Shown in pieces: positions 59,254 to 64,000 of a stretch of 64,000 nucleotides of DNA (positions within the stretch are counted from its first letter, which is position 1; each line of letters opens with the position of its first letter). The notes beneath the pieces are model-generated. The model worked only from the letters and a program-made list of their open reading frames with translations, was not told the origin of the DNA and did not search any database. Made by a program: the position numbers and the translations under genes. Source of the DNA: UBA1366 sp047602575 (GTDB lineage Bacteria > Bacillota > Clostridia > Oscillospirales > Ruminococcaceae). Where the stretch lies: contig JASGGY010000003.1 in the NCBI GenBank assembly GCA_047602575.1, forward strand, positions 682,001-746,000, written 5' to 3'.

Positions 59254-59292
59254 CATTTGTCTTATACATCAATTCAAACAATTTCAGAACAT

Positions 59293-59328
59293 AAATGCCG
59301 CTTGTGTTTTTCACAAACGGCATTTTTC
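59293..59328 (+). terminator. Terminator between the regulator gene and the PBP gene
   Basis: Arms AAATGCCG-TTGTG and CACAA-CGGCATTT with a T-rich loop, then TTCTA. Bidirectional look. Confidence 0.8.
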
Positions 59329-59369
59329 TATATAGTTCCGTTATGCGCTGATGCGAACTGACTTTATGT

Positions 59370-61607
59370 TTAGTCCTCTTTTTTCGCCGGAACATTGCTC
59401 AGCTTATACCAGCCCCACGAGCCGGATGCCTTGTCGTCCACCACAAGCCCCGTGGAGGTGCTGTATTTCTTTTTCACAACGCTGTCAGGCTGGGTGAATT
59501 CCTTGGTCGGCTCGGCTTCTGCGATGCCGCCGAACACGTTTTTCCAGATTTTCGCCACGTTCTGATACTTGGAGGTCGGGATCTGCTTCGGGTTCTCATA
59601 GCCCAGGAACAGCCCCGAAACATAGTCGGGCGTACAAGCCACAAAGGTCAGGTTCGTCCAGTCCTGCGCCGTACCAGTTTTACCGACAACGTCCGTTTTA
59701 TTGAGCTTCGCCGCAACACCTGTACCATTGGAGTCGTCAATGACTTCATTGAGCAGACGGTTCATGACATACGCTGAATCTTCGCCCATCGCGCGGGTGT
59801 AGCCGGTAGGCTGCTCGTAAATGACATTTCCCTCATTATCAAGAATTTCAGAAACATAGGACATATCATAATACTTTCCGCCGTTTCCAAAAATCTGATA
59901 TGACGCGACAAGCTCGGACAGATGCACGCCGTTATGGAGCGAGCCCACCGTCATCGGGGCGTAGTTGACGTCGTTGTCCACGTCAAGTGTCGAGAACTGC
60001 AGTGTGTTCTGCAGGAAATTGTAGCTGTATGCCGGCGTGAGTTTTTTTACAATCTGCGCGGCGCAGGTGTTGATCGAACGCAGAAGCATATAGCTGGTGG
60101 TGCGGGTCTGATACGTCCAGTTTTGCTTTTCGTTGCTCTCGGAATAGTTGACGGGCCATTTTGTGGAAACACCGTCAATTTTGATTTTAATCGGCTCGTC
60201 CTTAAACAGTGTTGACCACGTGATTTGGTCACTATCCACCGCCGGGCCGTAGGATGCGATCGGCTTGATGGTCGAACCGGGCGAAAACAGACCCTGCGTC
60301 GCGTAGCTCCAGCTGCGCGAGGTGGTTTTCTCGCCGCGCGCGCCGACCACTGCCTTGACGTTTCCGGTATAATCCATGACGAAAAAGCCGGATTGCAGCT
60401 CGTCGTCGCCAAAGGAATACCGTTGGAAATTCGAGTCTTTCTGATAAGCGGCTTCCAGCTTTTTTTGCATATCCAGATCAACGTTGGTATAGATTTTATA
60501 CCCGCCGTTATAAAGCTTGCTCTCCGCGGTGGTATAATCAATGCCGTATTCGTCCATCAGAATGGAAATCGACTGGGAAATCGCCGCGTCGGTGTAATAG
60601 GACGAAACACCCTGATTCTTGACAATTTCCATCTCCTCGGACTCGGTGACGTAATCCGGATCGCCGACGACGTTGAGCTTTTCGTTGCACGCCTGCGTGT
60701 ATTCCGCGTCGGAAATACAGCCGTTTTCAAGCATGGTTTCGAGGATGACCTTCATGCGCTCGTGGTTTTTCTCGGGGTTGATATAGGGATTGTTGGCGTA
60801 GGGACTCTTGATGATTGCGGTGATGCACACGCTTTCGGCGAGGTCAAGATCGGACACATCCTTGCCGAAATAGAAATTCGCCGCCGCCTGCACGCCGTTG
60901 AAATTCAGCCCTTCCCCGTTGCCGAGGTAGATGATGTTGAGGTAAGCTTCAAGGATTTCGTCCTTTGTGTAATGTTTTTCCATATCGATGGCGCGGAAAA
61001 TTTCACGCATCTTGCGCGCCATGCCGTCAACGCCGTCCTGTGCGTCGTCGCCGGTGATGTTCTTGATGGTCTGCTGCGTGATGGTCGAGCCGCCCTGCTC
61101 CACCGCCCAGAAATGCAGGAACAGGTTGGCAAACGACGCAAAGGTGCGCTTAAAGTCCACGCCGTCGTGGCTGTCGAAGCGCTCGTCCTCGGAGTAAACC
61201 ACCGCATCGCGCAGATATTGCGGCACGTCCTCAAGCGCCACCCAGCTGCGGCGCTCACCACTGGCGGTGAGGGTATAATACAAACTGTATTCCTCGCTCT
61301 CGGGATCGGCGGGATCGTAGTTGGGGTTTTTCGCCAGAACCTGCGAGGTGTAGGTGGTTTCGATGGAGTCGAGCGTAATGGTGGTCGTGGAGTCGGCGAA
61401 TTTCATGATGTACACCGTCAGCGCCGTCGCAAATACCGAGCCGGTGATAATCATGATCAGAAAAATCGAAAGCACAACCGTACCCACGATCCGCAGAACA
61501 CGGACGGCAGGATGCTGTTTTTTGTGTTTCTTTTTCCCGCTTCTGACGGGGACCGGCGCGACCGGAACACGGTTGTTTCGCAAGGGACGGTTGTTTCTGT
61601 TATCCAT
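59370..61607 (-). CDS. Class A penicillin-binding protein (PBP1A-like)
   Basis: 745 residues from the ATG at 61607; the frame runs upstream to 61748, through the promoter, so that start is rejected. Basic N-terminus, one TM helix (about 38-70), GT51 glycosyltransferase (E-D-x-R-F in S-E-D-E-R-F-D-S-H-D-G; Q-G-G-S-T-I-T-Q-Q), and transpeptidase with S-x-x-K (S-P-G-S-T-I-K-P), S-x-N (S-I-N-T-C) and K-T-G (V-G-K-T-G-T-A-Q). It polymerises and cross-links peptidoglycan. Confidence 0.95.
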   Translation of the reverse strand: MDNRNNRPLRNNRVPVAPVPVRSGKKKHKKQHPAVRVLRIVGTVVLSIFLIMIITGSVFATALTVYIMKFADSTTTITLDSIETTYTSQVLAKNPNYDPADPESEEYSLYYTLTASGERRSWVALEDVPQYLRDAVVYSEDERFDSHDGVDFKRTFASFANLFLHFWAVEQGGSTITQQTIKNITGDDAQDGVDGMARKMREIFRAIDMEKHYTKDEILEAYLNIIYLGNGEGLNFNGVQAAANFYFGKDVSDLDLAESVCITAIIKSPYANNPYINPEKNHERMKVILETMLENGCISDAEYTQACNEKLNVVGDPDYVTESEEMEIVKNQGVSSYYTDAAISQSISILMDEYGIDYTTAESKLYNGGYKIYTNVDLDMQKKLEAAYQKDSNFQRYSFGDDELQSGFFVMDYTGNVKAVVGARGEKTTSRSWSYATQGLFSPGSTIKPIASYGPAVDSDQITWSTLFKDEPIKIKIDGVSTKWPVNYSESNEKQNWTYQTRTTSYMLLRSINTCAAQIVKKLTPAYSYNFLQNTLQFSTLDVDNDVNYAPMTVGSLHNGVHLSELVASYQIFGNGGKYYDMSYVSEILDNEGNVIYEQPTGYTRAMGEDSAYVMNRLLNEVIDDSNGTGVAAKLNKTDVVGKTGTAQDWTNLTFVACTPDYVSGLFLGYENPKQIPTSKYQNVAKIWKNVFGGIAEAEPTKEFTQPDSVVKKKYSTSTGLVVDDKASGSWGWYKLSNVPAKKED

Positions 61608-61715
61608 ACGCGTGATCACACTTCCGCGGGAAGTATGCCTCCTCTTTTGTTGTAATGCCGGCTTTGTGCCGCAATCCGCATCGCGGGGCTTCCGGCAGCA
61701 AGCTTGATTGTTGTT

Positions 61716-61744
61716 ATTATAACACAAATGCGGCGCTTTGTTAA
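61716..61744 (-). promoter_or_regulatory. Promoter of the PBP gene
   Basis: TTAACA (61739-61744) and TATAAT (61716-61721) on the minus strand, 17-bp spacer. Confidence 0.7.
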
Positions 61745-61801
61745 GCACTATTACAAAATTGTAATCTATTTAGCCAAATTGACACGATGATTACAACCCG
61801 G

Positions 61802-61837
61802 CAAAAAAAGCAAGGGATACCGCCTGCGCGGTATCCC
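61802..61837 (-). terminator. Terminator after the IspH-S1 gene
   Basis: Perfect 9-bp stem GGGATACCG/CGGTATCCC, loop of 6, then TTGCTTTTTTT on the minus strand. Confidence 0.88.
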
Positions 61838-61854
61838 CGTTTGGTTGAATCGGT

Positions 61855-63816
61855 TTATTCCTGCGGTTCACCGGCGTCGTCATCAGAATCCTCGGGCAGC
61901 AATGCGCGGACAGAAAGACTGATGCGCTTTTTGTCATAGTCAATTTCTGTAATCTTCGCGTCGATTTCCTGCCCAACGGCAAGAATATCCGCCACGTTGG
62001 TGACGTGCTGGTTGGCGATCTGGGAGATGTGAATCAGACCGTCGATGCCCTTGATGATCTGGGCAAACGCACCGAAATTGGTCAGCGAAACGATTTTCAC
62101 CTTAGCGACCTGACCGGCGGCGTAATTGGCTTTGAAAACCTCCCACGGATTCTCCGCAGGCTTTCTGTATACCAGGGAAACCTTGCCGGCTTCCTTGTCG
62201 ATGTCCTTGATGATCACCTCGATGGTTTCGCCCACGCTTACCACGTCGGAGGGATGCTTGATTCTGTCCCAGGAAAGGTCGAGCTTGCGGATGAGTCCGT
62301 CAATGCCGCCCAGATCCACAAACACGCCGTAATCGGTGATGGATTTCACTTCGCCGGTTACAACCGCGCCGGCAACGGCGGTTTCAAAGAACTTCGCCTG
62401 TGCCGCGGATTTCATTTCCTTCGCAACGGCGCGGATCGAGCCGACCGCACGCTGTTTTTGTTCGTTTAAATCAATGATCTTGAAGTTGACGGTCTTGCGC
62501 AGCAGATCGTCAAGCTTGTCGTCACGCCGTGCGGTTGCCTGCGACGCGGGGATGAACACCTTCACGCCGTTTGCCAGAACCAGTACGCCGCCCTTGACAA
62601 CGTTTGTTACCGTGCCGGTCAAAACACTGTCCTCGTCGCGCGCCTTGAGCAGCTTTTCATAGCCGACCATTGCGTCAACCTTGCGCTTGGAAAGTGTCAC
62701 AATGCCGTTCTGGTCGTCGATTTTCATCACAACCAGCTCGACGGTGTCGCCGACCTTTACCACATCAGAGGGCTTGAGGGTGCTGTCGTCGGTCAGCTCA
62801 GCCAGCGGGACATAGCCCGTGTGCTTTGTGCCGATGTCTACGATCGCTTCGCTGTTGTTCACAGACGTGATCAGACCGGTCACCTTTTTCCCTGTATGTA
62901 TTTTAATTAAGGACTGCTCCAGTGCTTCGGCAAAGTCAAAATCCTCATCAATGCCGTTGATGATTTCGTTCATGGTTTGTTGTACCTCCTTGATTATATA
63001 AGCCGGTGTCGATGCGCCGGCGGAAATCCCGATGATTTTTGCGCCCGAAAAGTCGATGCCGTAAAGCTCCCGCGCGTTTTCAATCAGAAAGCAGGGCGCA
63101 TACGGCTCGCAGACCAATTGCAGCTTGCGGGTGTTTGAGCTGTGCCGGTCGCCGGCGATGAGCATGATGTCCGCGCGCTTTGCAAGCTCCCGCGCTTCGT
63201 TCTGACGGTCTTTGGTGGCGCTGCAGATGGTTTCATACACCGTCAGCCCCGGTAAAAGACGTTGCGCGCTAATCTTGACGCGCGCCCATTCGTCGGTGCT
63301 GAAAGTAGTTTGCGCCAAAAGCACGGTCTTATCCGCTTTTAATGAAAGCGTTTTTACCGCGTCGGCAAGCTCCGTTTCGTTGGCGATGACCGCGGCTCGT
63401 CCGGTGCTGTGCCCTACGATGCCGCGCACCTCCGGATGATCCTGATCCCCGGCGATGAGCACGGTAAACCCCTGTGCGGATTGCTCCGCTGCGATTTTGT
63501 GAATCCTTGCCACAAACGGGCAGGTTGCGTCCACAATATCAGCGCCGATGTCTGCCAGCGCGTCGTAAACGCACTTCTCCACGCCGTGGGAGCGGATGAT
63601 CACTGTGTCCCCCGCGCGGATGCCGGAAAGATCGGCGACGGTTCTTCCGCCGCGCGCCTCGATGTCGGCGACCACGTTTTTGTTGTGGATGATCGGGCCC
63701 AATGTGACGACCTGTTGACGGTTATCTAAGTTATTATACACTATTTTAACCGCTCTGTCTACACCAAAACAGAAACCCGCAGTGGCAGCGGTGCATATTT
63801 TACAGTTTGTTAACAT
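61855..63816 (-). CDS. ispH: Fused IspH (HMBPP reductase) and ribosomal protein S1-like protein
   Basis: 653 residues. First about 280 residues are IspH, which makes IPP and DMAPP in the MEP isoprenoid pathway, with iron-sulphur ligands C16, C99 and C198 and the H-x-x-N, T-T-F-S motifs. After a short linker there are four S1 RNA-binding repeats (about 305-375, 390-455, 475-545, 560-630) with a weaker second one, ending in an Asp/Glu-rich tail. This fusion is known in Clostridia. It overlaps the end of plsC by 17 bp, so both share a transcript. Confidence 0.95.
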   Translation of the reverse strand: MLTNCKICTAATAGFCFGVDRAVKIVYNNLDNRQQVVTLGPIIHNKNVVADIEARGGRTVADLSGIRAGDTVIIRSHGVEKCVYDALADIGADIVDATCPFVARIHKIAAEQSAQGFTVLIAGDQDHPEVRGIVGHSTGRAAVIANETELADAVKTLSLKADKTVLLAQTTFSTDEWARVKISAQRLLPGLTVYETICSATKDRQNEARELAKRADIMLIAGDRHSSNTRKLQLVCEPYAPCFLIENARELYGIDFSGAKIIGISAGASTPAYIIKEVQQTMNEIINGIDEDFDFAEALEQSLIKIHTGKKVTGLITSVNNSEAIVDIGTKHTGYVPLAELTDDSTLKPSDVVKVGDTVELVVMKIDDQNGIVTLSKRKVDAMVGYEKLLKARDEDSVLTGTVTNVVKGGVLVLANGVKVFIPASQATARRDDKLDDLLRKTVNFKIIDLNEQKQRAVGSIRAVAKEMKSAAQAKFFETAVAGAVVTGEVKSITDYGVFVDLGGIDGLIRKLDLSWDRIKHPSDVVSVGETIEVIIKDIDKEAGKVSLVYRKPAENPWEVFKANYAAGQVAKVKIVSLTNFGAFAQIIKGIDGLIHISQIANQHVTNVADILAVGQEIDAKITEIDYDKKRISLSVRALLPEDSDDDAGEPQE

Positions 63817-64000
63817 CTGTTTCTACCAACTTTGTGATTTCCGCCATAATTTTCAGCTTTAAGCGTTTTAAGCTGCGCGGATCGGCGGCGGTGACGGCAA
63901 GCTCCTCCGGCAGGATCGGCGCGCCGTAGCGAACGGTGATTTTTCTGCGGAATTTCAAGCCCTCGCGGAAGCTGATTCCCACCGGCACAACGGGAACGCC
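63800..64000 (-). CDS. plsC: 1-acyl-sn-glycerol-3-phosphate acyltransferase, 3' part
   Basis: Runs off the right edge; the last 66 residues are visible. V-P-V-V-P-V-G-I-S-F-R and R-K-I-T-V-R-Y-G-A-P-I resemble the C-terminal part of PlsC-type acyltransferases in phospholipid synthesis. Position before ispH/S1 fits the order commonly found with cmk upstream in Clostridia. Confidence 0.8.
   Translation of the reverse strand, partial: GVPVVPVGISFREGLKFRRKITVRYGAPILPEELAVTAADPRSLKRLKLKIMAEITKLVETDVNKL

Noticed and set aside
1..64000. CRISPR array, rRNA genes, insertion sequences or integrases.
   Set aside because: No regularly spaced direct repeats, no rRNA-like sequence and no transposase- or integrase-like protein were found.

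Overview
The window looks like a chromosomal segment of a GC-rich Gram-positive gut-type Clostridium relative (Firmicutes, probably Oscillospirales or a neighbouring order). This rests on a tRNA-Cys T-box in front of cysE-cysS, an IspH-ribosomal S1 fusion, AddAB instead of RecBCD, the ffs-dnaX-ybaB-recR order, standard sigma-A promoters with 16-17 bp spacers, and an exosortase-G locus of the kind described in Firmicutes. The genus assignment is inference. Coding density is high and most genes are core functions.

Layout. 1-14.9 kb (minus strand): start of a lipoprotein, cyclophilin-like protein, T-box-controlled cysE-cysS, rimO-pgsA, recA-recX, and a lipoprotein/response regulator/histidine kinase/DUF1385/prmC operon, then citrate synthase. 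15-20.7 kb (plus): rubredoxin and flavodiiron protein (oxygen/NO detoxification pair), a DUF2089-like regulator with a membrane partner, an ECF sigma factor with a putative anti-sigma factor, and an esterase. 21-24.4 kb: small polysaccharide cluster (GH5, AraC regulator, GH43). 24.6-32 kb: zinc-ribbon membrane protein, a small ORF, three tRNAs (Gly, Arg, His), a VTT membrane protein, a DnaJ/DUF5685 pair and a large lipoprotein. 32-36.3 kb (minus): LUD protein, recG, two tandem hemerythrins, DUF5662 protein.

36.6-44.4 kb (plus) is the most unusual region: an XrtG (exosortase G)/Firmicu-CTERM locus. It encodes a membrane protein with an N-terminal 6-pyruvoyl-tetrahydropterin-synthase-like (PTPS) domain, a secreted protein with a Firmicu-CTERM-like tail, the exosortase XrtG, a cellulose-synthase-like GT2 glycosyltransferase, a membrane sensor with a GGDEF domain that has lost its active site, and a second stand-alone PTPS-like protein. 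The first junctions are ATGA overlaps, so the proteins are probably made together. The likely theme is coupled surface-polymer synthesis and C-terminal protein processing; the function is not established.

44.5-64 kb: an orphan phage-tail-like protein, a small exported protein, addB-addA, SRP RNA with dnaX-ybaB-recR, galT, exoA, an XRE-VOC-zinc-ribbon fusion, a class A PBP, IspH-S1 and the end of plsC.

Two window-wide observations: (i) a previously unlabelled dispersed repeat occurs four times (about 5.9, 20.7, 43.7 and 55.6 kb), always on the plus strand and always intergenic, with a 24-bp palindrome showing compensatory base changes; (ii) three otherwise intact genes (GH43, dnaJ-like, addA) each carry a single extra base, which suggests either consensus sequence errors or recent inactivation.
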